Shown here piece after piece: positions 43,483 through 51,560 of a stretch of DNA of 64,000 nt. Numbering within the stretch: the stretch's first letter is position 1; each line of letters opens with the position of its first letter. The position numbers and the translations under genes are program-made. The DNA is from Azotimanducus chitobiosivorans (GTDB lineage: Bacteria > Pseudomonadota > Gammaproteobacteria > Pseudomonadales > Azotimanducaceae): contig OZ241339.1 of the NCBI GenBank assembly GCA_965200235.1, positions 992,001 through 1,056,000 on the forward strand. Direction: 5' to 3'. The notes beneath the pieces were generated by a model that was given only the letters and a program-made list of their open reading frames with translations, searched no databases and was not told the DNA's origin.

Positions 43483-44094
43483 TTGCCCGAATCAAAAGGC
43501 ATCCGCCTCTTCAAGAACAATTTTCTGGAAGCACTGACGCATGTGCATCCCGCAGTGCCGCTCTGTTTGTGGGGGCCGGTCGCCCTCTGGCTCATCGGGC
43601 GAGGCGTGGTGACGCACGGATTTGGCGTGGCAGATTTGGCCGTGATGCTCGTCGCCGGCGCATTTGCATGGACGCTCTCCGAGTACCTCGTTCACCGCTT
43701 CGTCTTCCACTTCAAGCCGACGACCGGCGCAGGCCGCTACCTCGTGTATCTCTTTCACGGTATTCATCACGACGATCCGAATGATCGTACCCGTTTAGTG
43801 ATGCCGCCTGCAGGTGCCATTCTCATTATTGGAACCATTTACATCCTCTTCTCGCTTGTTCTGCCGCACCCTTGGATAGAGCCATTCTTCGGCTTCTTCA
43901 TCATCGGCTACCTCTGCTACGACTACACGCACTACGCGATACATTTCTGGCCGATGCGGGGACGCATTGGCGGCTACATCAAGCGCAATCATCTGTTGCA
44001 TCATTTTCAAGAACACAACGCACGCTTCGGGGTGAGCACGCCCCTGTGGGATATTGTGTTTCGCACTGGTGGAAAGCTTACGACAACCACTTAA
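43483..44094 (+). CDS. Fatty acid hydroxylase / sterol desaturase superfamily protein
   Basis: A 203-residue integral membrane di-iron protein like fatty-acid 2-hydroxylase. Histidine boxes are in LVHRFVFHFKP, FHGIHHDDPNDRTRLVMPP, THYAIHFWP and NHLLHHFQEHNARFG. It would 2-hydroxylate membrane or sphingolipid-like fatty acids. Start is TTG 43483; upstream no ATG fits. 18 bases separate it from the GST gene. Confidence 0.88.
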   Translation: MPESKGIRLFKNNFLEALTHVHPAVPLCLWGPVALWLIGRGVVTHGFGVADLAVMLVAGAFAWTLSEYLVHRFVFHFKPTTGAGRYLVYLFHGIHHDDPNDRTRLVMPPAGAILIIGTIYILFSLVLPHPWIEPFFGFFIIGYLCYDYTHYAIHFWPMRGRIGGYIKRNHLLHHFQEHNARFGVSTPLWDIVFRTGGKLTTTT

Positions 44095-44112
44095 GCATTG
44101 AAGGACAATCAC

Positions 44113-44724
44113 ATGCCAATGATTCTCTACGGCGCGGGACAGAGTCGCGCCATCCGCACGCTGTGGATGCTCGAGGAGCTCGGCGTCGAGTTCGAGCACA
44201 AGCCGATCAGTTTTCAAGCCGATACCAAGACGGACGAATTTTTGGCCGTCAACCCGAACGGGCGTGTGCCGACGCTTGTGACGGAGGATGGCGAAGTCTA
44301 TTGGGAGAGCATGTCCATCAACCTGTATCTCGCCAAGCAAGACGGCGGCCCGTTGGCGCCTGCGAATCTTCAAGAAGACGCGCTCGCCACGCAGTGGTCT
44401 TTCTGGATGATGACGGAAATGGAGAAGACCCTCTTGGAAGTTCTTTTCTACACGCTTGGCGCTATGGGCTATCCAAAAGATGCGGACAAAGCGAAGGAAT
44501 ACGAAGCATTGCTTGCGCGGCCTTTCAAGGTCTTGGAAGCGCATCTTTCCTCAAGGGAATGGTTGGTCGCGGAGCGATTCACCGTGGCCGACCTCAACGT
44601 CGCATCGCTTTTCCCGTGGGCGAAGATGGCTGGCATTGATCTTGGCGGCTACCCATCGACCGCCAAATGGGTTGATGCCTGCCTATCGAGACCTGCGTTT
44701 GCGCGAGCCAGTGCGAGGCCCTGA
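44113..44724 (+). CDS. Glutathione S-transferase
   Basis: A 203-residue GST. N-terminal thioredoxin-like domain: ILYGAGQSRAIRTLWMLEEL, FLAVNPNGRVPTLV and the GSH-binding ESMSINLYLA; C-terminal helical domain with FTVADLNVASLFPW. ATG 44113. It follows the hydroxylase gene closely, probably as one transcript. Substrate unknown. Confidence 0.92.
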   Translation: MPMILYGAGQSRAIRTLWMLEELGVEFEHKPISFQADTKTDEFLAVNPNGRVPTLVTEDGEVYWESMSINLYLAKQDGGPLAPANLQEDALATQWSFWMMTEMEKTLLEVLFYTLGAMGYPKDADKAKEYEALLARPFKVLEAHLSSREWLVAERFTVADLNVASLFPWAKMAGIDLGGYPSTAKWVDACLSRPAFARASARP

Positions 44725-44803
44725 TTCGTCCAGAAGTTGAACACAACACGGGTCACATCTATTTATTTTTGACAGTTTCTCTTCTGACAGCGTCCGCGAC
44801 CCC

Positions 44804-45892
44804 ATGAAATATCACATCTCTTCTATATTGCTGGCCTTTGCTATAGGGCAAGCCTCGGCTTCTGCAACGCTCGTGCAATACGATGCGGATAGCGACGGCG
44901 ACCTGTCGGCCGAGGAGTTCAAGGCGTTCTACCACGAAAGTGAGTCGCCGCCGATCGTGCAGTTTGATGCCAACGCTGATGGCACGCTCAGCGACGATGA
45001 GCTTGCTGCCTTGGCCGCTGAGCTCGCAGCGATGCACATTGCGGCCTCGAACAGCGCGAGTGCGTTTGCAGACGAGGGGGCGCCCAAGTCGTTCATGGAA
45101 CGACTTGGGCTGCTGGTTCGTGAATCTCATGCGGAAGTGAATCTCGGCAGCGAAGGTGCGGCGCTTGCCGAGAGTCGAGGCGCGAATTTCTCGATGACGC
45201 AGGACATGGCGAGTGATTCCCGAGTGATTTCCATGAAGGGATCGATCTTGCGCCCGTTGAGTCTTGGACGGGCTTCTCGCCACTGGTTGCTTCCCGGCAT
45301 CGAGTTCAATCGCCTCACCAACGAAACGGAGCCAGCGCGCGAAATCGATTCGCTCACCTTTCGCATCGGCAGCGAGTTTTCGTTTGACAGCACGCAGTTT
45401 GGCGGTGTGCGTCTGCGTGTGAACCCACTTGTCACGACTAACTTCGGATTCGATGTCGATTTGCGCGCGCTAGAAGTGCAGGTCGAGCCAAGATGGGGGC
45501 TAGGCGGGCTTGGTGCCGAGCGACGATTCGGCCCGATGAGCATTCACACGCGCCTGCTTTTTCAAGCCGAATACGGTGAGGTTGTCGATGCCGGCGGCCG
45601 CGCTGACTTGCGTGAAGGGGATGCCTTTGCTCGTGCGGGCGCGAAGTTTGGCACTAGGTTCTGGCCCGTTGACGTTGCGTTTGTCGATGGCCTTGCCGGT
45701 TCGCTCAGCTACGAATGGCATCAGGACTTGAGCGGCGACTTGCGGGCACGAAAGCTATTTGTGGCGGGCCTCTATTATCAACTTGATCCCCTTGGCCAGG
45801 TCACGCTTGAGAGCAAGTACATTCGCGGCGACACATCTGTTGCGTTGGAAGACGAAGAAACTTGGACGATCGGGCTCGGCGTGAAGCTGTGA
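44804..45892 (+). CDS. Secreted EF-hand protein with probable outer-membrane barrel
   Basis: A 362-residue protein with signal peptide (SSILLAFAIGQASASA), two EF-hand loops, DADSDGDLSAEEF and DANADGTLSDDEL, then a C-terminal ~250 residues of alternating strands (FRIGSEFSFDSTQFGGVRLR, VEPRWGLGGLGAERRFGPMS, VTLESKYIRGDTSVA) ending in TWTIGLGVKL, whose hydrophobic C-terminal residue fits an outer-membrane barrel. Calcium-binding loops fused to a barrel are uncommon. Function unknown. Confidence 0.7.
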   Translation: MKYHISSILLAFAIGQASASATLVQYDADSDGDLSAEEFKAFYHESESPPIVQFDANADGTLSDDELAALAAELAAMHIAASNSASAFADEGAPKSFMERLGLLVRESHAEVNLGSEGAALAESRGANFSMTQDMASDSRVISMKGSILRPLSLGRASRHWLLPGIEFNRLTNETEPAREIDSLTFRIGSEFSFDSTQFGGVRLRVNPLVTTNFGFDVDLRALEVQVEPRWGLGGLGAERRFGPMSIHTRLLFQAEYGEVVDAGGRADLREGDAFARAGAKFGTRFWPVDVAFVDGLAGSLSYEWHQDLSGDLRARKLFVAGLYYQLDPLGQVTLESKYIRGDTSVALEDEETWTIGLGVKL

Positions 45893-45975
45893 GCAACAAT
45901 TCGCCCGAACATGCTGTTTGCGCCAGGCGCTTGAAAACCTCGTTACTCGCCCATATGTGAAGCGATGAGGCTTAA

Positions 45976-46003
45976 TTTACAGGCTCGGCAATGCGCATAC
46001 AGT
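45976..46003 (+). promoter_or_regulatory. Possible sigma-70 promoter of the gliding-type ABC operon
   Basis: TTTACA (45976-45981), 16 bases, TACAGT (45998-46003), 45 bases before the GTG start, with GGAGG near 46035. Reasonable but not decisive. Confidence 0.4.
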
Positions 46004-46047
46004 ATTCTTTTCACACTTTCTAGTCACAAGAACGGAGGATTATTGGC

Positions 46048-46977
46048 GTGATCGAAGCTCAAGGTCTCACGCGCTACTACGGAGATACACTCGCTGTGGA
46101 GGGCGTGAGCTTTTCTCTTTCCGAGGGCGAAATTGTAGGGCTGCTCGGCCACAATGGCGCTGGTAAATCCACCATCCTCAAGCTTATCACCGGTGCCCTC
46201 GAACCTGACAGCGGCGAAGTGCGCGTGGACGGTAGCGCGATGGGTGTGGCGGATGATGCGGTGAAATCGAAGATTGGCTACTTGCCTGAGAATCTGCCGC
46301 TCTATCACGACATGCAGGTGGTTGACTATCTCGATTACATGGCATCGATGCACGGGCTTGATGGCCAAGCGGCACGCGATGCGGTGGTGCAAAGCATGAA
46401 GACTACCGAACTTGAACAACGCACGTTTAACCGCATTGATCATCTCTCGCGCGGATTCAAGCAGCGCGTCGGCGTCGCGCAGGCAATTCTCCACGACCCG
46501 AAGTATGTCATTCTCGATGAGCCGACCAATGGACTCGACCCGTCGCAAACGCTCGCCATGCGACACCTGCTGAAGCGCTTGTCGAAGCGTTCGGCGGTCT
46601 TGGTGTCAACCCATGTACTACAAGAAGTCAACGCCGTGTGTGATCGGGTTCTGATACTTCGCGCAGGGCAACTCGCGGTCGATCAACCGCTCGCGGCCTT
46701 AAGCGCATCGAATCGACTCATGCTGACGAGTGATGCGGCGCTTGACAAGGTGCGTGCGGCGGTCTCAAGCGTCGACTGGGTGACACAGGTCACTGAAGAA
46801 GACGATGGATATGCGCTGGAAGTCATCGACGGCGCCCGCATCGATGATCGGGAATCGATCGCAAGGCTTGTGCGCGCCTTGGTGGACGCGGGCGTTCCGG
46901 TGAGCGGACTCGGCGCCGTGCGCAAGGACCTTGAAGCCCTGTTTCGTGAAGTGACGGAGGCGCACCATGCAGCCTAG
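46048..46977 (+). CDS. ABC transporter ATPase (GldA-like)
   Basis: A 309-residue ATPase of the ABC-2 exporter class, similar to GldA. Walker A LLGHNGAGKSTILKLITGA, Q-loop IGYLPENLPLYHDM, signature LSRGFKQRVGVAQAILHDPK, Walker B YVILDEPTNGLDPSQ and a C-terminal dimerisation-type domain. Start is GTG 46048 with GGAGG upstream. Its last 11 bases overlap the permease-GldG gene. Confidence 0.92.
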   Translation: MIEAQGLTRYYGDTLAVEGVSFSLSEGEIVGLLGHNGAGKSTILKLITGALEPDSGEVRVDGSAMGVADDAVKSKIGYLPENLPLYHDMQVVDYLDYMASMHGLDGQAARDAVVQSMKTTELEQRTFNRIDHLSRGFKQRVGVAQAILHDPKYVILDEPTNGLDPSQTLAMRHLLKRLSKRSAVLVSTHVLQEVNAVCDRVLILRAGQLAVDQPLAALSASNRLMLTSDAALDKVRAAVSSVDWVTQVTEEDDGYALEVIDGARIDDRESIARLVRALVDAGVPVSGLGAVRKDLEALFREVTEAHHAA

Positions 46978-49957
46978 TGAGATGATTCGAATTGCGCGCA
47001 AGGAGTTCAGCCTCTACCTGAACAGCCCAGCTGGCTATTTGTTCCTTGCGACCTTTGTCGGCGTGTGCTTGTTCGTGCTCTTTTGGGGCGAAGCTTGGTT
47101 TGCGCGCAATATCGCCGATGTGCGTCCGCTGTTCGAGTGGATGCCGCTGCTGCTTGTGTTTCTCTCGGCGGCGCTCACCATGCGGATGTGGAGCGAAGAG
47201 AAGCGCACGCAAACGCTTGAGCATGTGCTGACCTTGCGGGTGAGCCTCGCCACCTTCGTGCTCGGCAAGTTTCTGGCGTGCTGGGGATTGCTCGGCGTGG
47301 CGCTGCTGCTGACCTTGCCTCTGCCGATCAGCGTTGCGTTTTTCAGCGGGCTCGATTGGGGGCCGGTGCTGGCGGGCTATCTGGCCGCCATGCTCCTTGG
47401 CGCCATGTATCTGGCGATCGGTCTTTTTGTCAGCGCCCGCACTTCGAGCCAGATCGTCAGTTTGATTCTTGCGGCGCTCGTCAGCGGCGCCTTCTACATC
47501 GTCGGTAGCGGCGTGCTGACCGATCTTGCAGGCAATCGCTTAGGCGAATGGATGCGACTGATCGGCAGCGGCTCGCGCTTCGAGAGCATCACTCGCGGCG
47601 TCATCGACCTGCGCGATCTCGTCTATTCTCTTTCGCTGGCCGGCGTATTCCTCGTACTGTGCGCCCACAGCTTGAACGTGCAGCGCTTCGCGAACCGCGG
47701 GCAGAAAGCTTCGCATGGCCGCGCGCGCTTGGCAGTCGGCTTGGCTGTTGTCAATTTGCTCGCAGTCAATGTGTGGCTGCACGGCGTCAAGGTCTTACGG
47801 GTGGATGTGACAGAAGGCAATCAATACTCGCTCTCGGCAACCACCGAGAATTTCCTCGCGCAACTTCGCGAGCCGCTTCTTGTTCGCGGCTATTTCAGCA
47901 GCAAGACGCATCCGCTGCTAGCACCGCTCGTGCCGCAGCTTGAGGACTTGCTCGCCGAATATGAAGTCGCCGGCAATGGCCGCGTGCGCGTCGAAATCAT
48001 CGACCCAATACTCGACCCGGAAGCCGAGGACGAAGCGAATAGCAAGTACGGCATTCGCTCGGTACCGTTTCAAGTTGAAGATCGCTATCAGTCGAGCCTC
48101 GTCAATTCATATTTCGATGTGCTGGTGAGCTATGGCGACGAGTACGAGGTCATTGGCTTTGGCGACCTGATCGAGGTCAAGGTGAGCGGCGAGTCCAGCA
48201 TCGATGTGCAGCTTCGCAATCCGGAGTTCGACATCACCAGCCGAATTCGCAAAGTGCTCCTCGATTTCCAATCGGGCGGCGAAGTGCTTGCGAGCCTTGA
48301 TGCGCCGGTTGAGTTTGTCGCGTATGCATCCTCCGACGACGCCTTGCCGCCGAGCCTCGCTGAGTATCTTGATATCGTCATGGAAGTCATGCAAGAGAAG
48401 GCGAATGAATCGGACGGCAAGCTCAGCGTGTCTCGCGTTGACCCGGAAGCAGGCGACGGCAGCGTTGCCGCGGATTTGAGCCAGAATTATGGATTCAGTC
48501 CGATGCGCGCGAGTCTCTTTGATGCCGCGAGCTTCTACTTCTACTTGACGATGAGCGATGGCGAGATTCTGGTCACCCTGTCGATTCCGGAGACGCAAGA
48601 TCGGGATGGCTTTGAACGGGTGCTTGACACCGCGCTCAAGCGCTTCGCGAACGGCTATTTGAAATCGGTGGCGCTGAGTTCGCCGCAGCCGCTGCCGCCG
48701 CAGCTTGCACAGCAGGCGGCGCAGCAGGAATTCACGCCGAATACCTACGAGCGACTGTTCGAACAGTTGACATCCGGCCTCGATGTTGTGCGCACTGATC
48801 TTGCGGACGGTCAAGTGCCGAAAGAGGCAGAGGCTTTGCTCGTGGTTGATCCATCGTCGTTGGGCGATGTGGAAGTGTTTGCCATCGACCAGTTCCTGAT
48901 GCGCGGTGGTACGGTGCTGCTTTCGCTCGGCGCGTATGAATCTTCATTGACGCCGCAAAGCATTTCCGTGAGTCCGCGGAACACAGGACTTGACGACTGG
49001 CTTGCGCACAACGGCATCGAGATCGGCGAGTCGCTGGTCATGGATGCGCGCAACTCGGCCTTTCCGGTGCCGGTGACACGGCAAGTTGGCGGTTTTTCGT
49101 TTCAAGAGCTACAAATGCTTGACTATCCGTATTTTGTTGAGGTGCGCGATGAGGGCTTCAACGAGGATGCGGTGATGGTCTCGCGAGTGCCGCAGGTGTC
49201 GATGCCGTGGTCATCGCCCATCGTGGTCGAGACGGAAATCAACGCCGAACGGCAGGTGACGGAGCTGCTTCGCAGCTCGAATGACGCATGGTTGAGCACG
49301 AGCACCAACGTCACGCCGCGTTTTTCCGAGGACGGGCAAGCGCCGTTCGCTCCGGAGGGCGAGATCGGCAACCATCTGTTAGGCGTGATGGTTGAGGGTC
49401 GCTTCGACTCTTTCTTCGCTGGCAAGGAGTCGCCGCTGCTGATGGCAGCCATTGAAGAGCAGGTGCAGACGGAAGCCGAGTCCGAAGAAGCCGGAGAAGA
49501 GGGCGCCGAGGCGCTTGATGGGGCAGGCCCGGCAACGATGGACATGATCGACAACGAAGCTGTAGCGGAAGCAGGTGCTGGCGTGGTGGCCTCGGTCATC
49601 GAACGCTCCCCGGAGTCGGCGCGCTTGATCATTCTTGCCTCGAACGAATTTCTGTCTGACCGCAATCTGCAGATCATGGGTTCAATTTCGGGCATGGTGC
49701 AGCAGGGGTCTCTTGAGCTTGTACAGAACGCTGTTGACTACGCGCTCGAAGATGCGGGGCTCGTGAGCATTCGTTCCCGCGGGCACTTCAACCGCACCCT
49801 GCCGCCGACCTCGCGCGAGTTGCAGATGGGCTTCGAGTACATGAATTACGCCCTCGCTCTGCTTGGTCTCGGCATTGTCTTTCTATTGTCGTTCTACGCA
49901 CGACAACGCAGGCGGCGTGAATACGCGAGTTGGTTCAACGAAGGAGTGAAGTCATGA
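46967..49957 (+). CDS. ABC-2 permease fused to GldG-type domain
   Basis: A 996-residue fusion. Residues 1-250 form an ABC-2 permease with about six helices (YLFLATFVGVCLFVLFW, FVLGKFLACWGLLGVALLLT). From ~270 it continues as the GldG/IFT52-like 'ABC-type uncharacterised transport' region: VTEGNQYSLSATTENFLAQL, VEIIDPILDPEAEDEANSKY, LLVVDPSSLGDVEVFAIDQF, ending with a C-terminal membrane helix YALALLGLGIVFLLSFYA and basic tail. In Bacteroidetes GldF and GldG are separate and needed for gliding; in proteobacteria fused forms with DUF4340 partners are common and of unknown role. An acidic linker lies near 830-850. Confidence 0.9.
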   Translation: MQPSEMIRIARKEFSLYLNSPAGYLFLATFVGVCLFVLFWGEAWFARNIADVRPLFEWMPLLLVFLSAALTMRMWSEEKRTQTLEHVLTLRVSLATFVLGKFLACWGLLGVALLLTLPLPISVAFFSGLDWGPVLAGYLAAMLLGAMYLAIGLFVSARTSSQIVSLILAALVSGAFYIVGSGVLTDLAGNRLGEWMRLIGSGSRFESITRGVIDLRDLVYSLSLAGVFLVLCAHSLNVQRFANRGQKASHGRARLAVGLAVVNLLAVNVWLHGVKVLRVDVTEGNQYSLSATTENFLAQLREPLLVRGYFSSKTHPLLAPLVPQLEDLLAEYEVAGNGRVRVEIIDPILDPEAEDEANSKYGIRSVPFQVEDRYQSSLVNSYFDVLVSYGDEYEVIGFGDLIEVKVSGESSIDVQLRNPEFDITSRIRKVLLDFQSGGEVLASLDAPVEFVAYASSDDALPPSLAEYLDIVMEVMQEKANESDGKLSVSRVDPEAGDGSVAADLSQNYGFSPMRASLFDAASFYFYLTMSDGEILVTLSIPETQDRDGFERVLDTALKRFANGYLKSVALSSPQPLPPQLAQQAAQQEFTPNTYERLFEQLTSGLDVVRTDLADGQVPKEAEALLVVDPSSLGDVEVFAIDQFLMRGGTVLLSLGAYESSLTPQSISVSPRNTGLDDWLAHNGIEIGESLVMDARNSAFPVPVTRQVGGFSFQELQMLDYPYFVEVRDEGFNEDAVMVSRVPQVSMPWSSPIVVETEINAERQVTELLRSSNDAWLSTSTNVTPRFSEDGQAPFAPEGEIGNHLLGVMVEGRFDSFFAGKESPLLMAAIEEQVQTEAESEEAGEEGAEALDGAGPATMDMIDNEAVAEAGAGVVASVIERSPESARLIILASNEFLSDRNLQIMGSISGMVQQGSLELVQNAVDYALEDAGLVSIRSRGHFNRTLPPTSRELQMGFEYMNYALALLGLGIVFLLSFYARQRRRREYASWFNEGVKS

Positions 49958-50934
49958 TGCGGCTCACGCAAAAGACCATCAATGTGCTCATCGGCGTGTT
50001 GGCCGCACAGGCCGCGCTCGCCGCGCTGCTGCTCATGCCGAAAGATCAGGCGCTTGATCCGTTCGTGACCTTCGATTTCGCAATGGTGGACAAGATCCGC
50101 ATTTCCGGTGGCAAGGCGCAAGACGAGGAACATAATGAAAGTGCCATCGAGCTGTCGCGCCATGGTGAAGCGTGGGCGATGCCCGGCAACCTGCCAGTCG
50201 ACGCTTCGCGCATCGAAGCGCTGTCCGAAGCGCTCGTGAGTGACCGTGCGACTTGGCCGGTCGCGTCAACAAGCGACGCTGCGCGCCGCTTCGAGGTGAC
50301 GGAAGACGCGTTCCAGCGACAGCTGCAACTCTTTGCGGGCGACGACGACATTGCGACGCTCTACTTCGGCACATCGCCCGGCTTCCGTCGCATCCATGCT
50401 CGCGAAGCCGATTCCGACAAGATCTACTCAATCGAACTCGCGAACTACGACCTACCGCTCGAACAGGATGATTGGCTCGATAAATCGGTCGTAGAAGCAC
50501 CTGCGAGCATTGAGGCCATAGGCAGGCCGGGTTTGTGGACAGCTGAGCTTGACGGAGAAGGCGAGTGGACGCTGCTGAATTCTTCGCTTGTTGCCAACAG
50601 CAGTGAATTGGCAAGCATGGCGACGCGCTTTGAAACATTGCGCGTCATGGGCATCTCCGAGGACATCCCTGATCGACAACCCGATATCGAGTTCGAGGTC
50701 ACTGCCGCCGGTGTCGATGTGCGCTACGCCTTCTACCAGCCACTGGAAGAAGAGGATGAAGAGAGCGATGCGCAAGACGAGGCGGAAGAGGCTGAATTCA
50801 GTACATCAATCCGCGATACGCTCGTGAAGTCGAGTCTTCGCGACGAATATTTCCGTATATCGAGCTTTACCGTTGACCAGCTTGACAAGACGCTTGAGGA
50901 TTTGGTGCAAGCGGTGGAAACGCCCAACACCTAG
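49954..50934 (+). CDS. DUF4340 domain-containing protein
   Basis: A 326-residue protein with N-terminal membrane anchor (KTINVLIGVLAAQAALAALL) and a periplasmic DUF4340 region: IRISGGKAQDEEHNESAIEL, WAMPGNLPVDASRIEALSEA, IYSIELANYDLPLEQDDWLD. An acidic run (EEEDEESDAQDEAEEAE) lies near 275-290. ATG 49954 overlaps the stop of the fused permease. The stop TAG lies within the CTAG of the following element, so the original last codons may have been changed. Confidence 0.88.
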   Translation: MMRLTQKTINVLIGVLAAQAALAALLLMPKDQALDPFVTFDFAMVDKIRISGGKAQDEEHNESAIELSRHGEAWAMPGNLPVDASRIEALSEALVSDRATWPVASTSDAARRFEVTEDAFQRQLQLFAGDDDIATLYFGTSPGFRRIHAREADSDKIYSIELANYDLPLEQDDWLDKSVVEAPASIEAIGRPGLWTAELDGEGEWTLLNSSLVANSSELASMATRFETLRVMGISEDIPDRQPDIEFEVTAAGVDVRYAFYQPLEEEDEESDAQDEAEEAEFSTSIRDTLVKSSLRDEYFRISSFTVDQLDKTLEDLVQAVETPNT

Positions 50935-51251
50935 TGTCCTGTCCCATAAATAAGTGTGGATTCAGCGCGCAGGAGAAGGGCTGTGGCAAGGCGCTGAAGC
51001 AGGCAATACTTTGCCGTATTGCCAAGGGACGCAACATCACATGGGACTGGGCCACAGCCCTTCTCCTGCGCGCCCTTCGGGAGTGGGCACGATCGCCAAC
51101 CGACATTCTTGCGAGGGTGCCCCTCGCGCCTTCTGGCTGAGGGCTCCGTTGCAGCCCTTGGCAACATGCCCGATATTCCCTGCGGACTGCGCCTTGCCCT
51201 CGGCGATTGTGCCCACTCTGAATCACACTTATTTATGGGACAGGACACTAG
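50931..51251. mobile_element. CTAG-flanked element A
   Basis: A 313-bp core (50935-51247) begins TGTCCTGTCCCATAAATAAG and ends with its reverse complement (24-bp match, then a one-base indel), bounded by CTAG. Nested inside is a further inverted pair, GCGCAGGAGAAGGGCTGTGG and complement. The right-arm interior matches 30476-30583 and, more weakly, 18555-18605. Confidence 0.88.
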
Positions 51252-51560
51252 TACTCCATCAAACTAATAATGCCGTATCAGTGGCTGCGCGCTGGTTCCG
51301 TGCAAGGCGCGTCGCGCAGGGAATGCCCCGCCGCAAAAGCCAAGCGGCGCAACACCGCACGGGGCCAGCGCGCGCGCCACCCAGAGGGCGCGCCCACAAG
51401 CGCCCATCGACATTCTTGCGAGGGTTGCCCCTCGCGCTTCTTGGCTGAGGGCTCCGTTGCGACCCTTGGCAATATGCCTGATATTCCCTGCGGGCCGCGC
51501 CTTGCATCTGGGCGCTTGTGGGCGCGCTGATACGGCATTATTAGTTTGATGGAGTACTAG
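51248..51560. mobile_element. CTAG-flanked element B
   Basis: A 305-bp core (51252-51556) with a perfect 30-bp terminal repeat starting TACTCCATCAAACTAATAAT. It shares its left CTAG with element A and its interior with the element in hsdM (for example GCCGCGCCTTGCATCTGGGC). Elements A and B therefore lie back to back in the same target. Confidence 0.88.
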
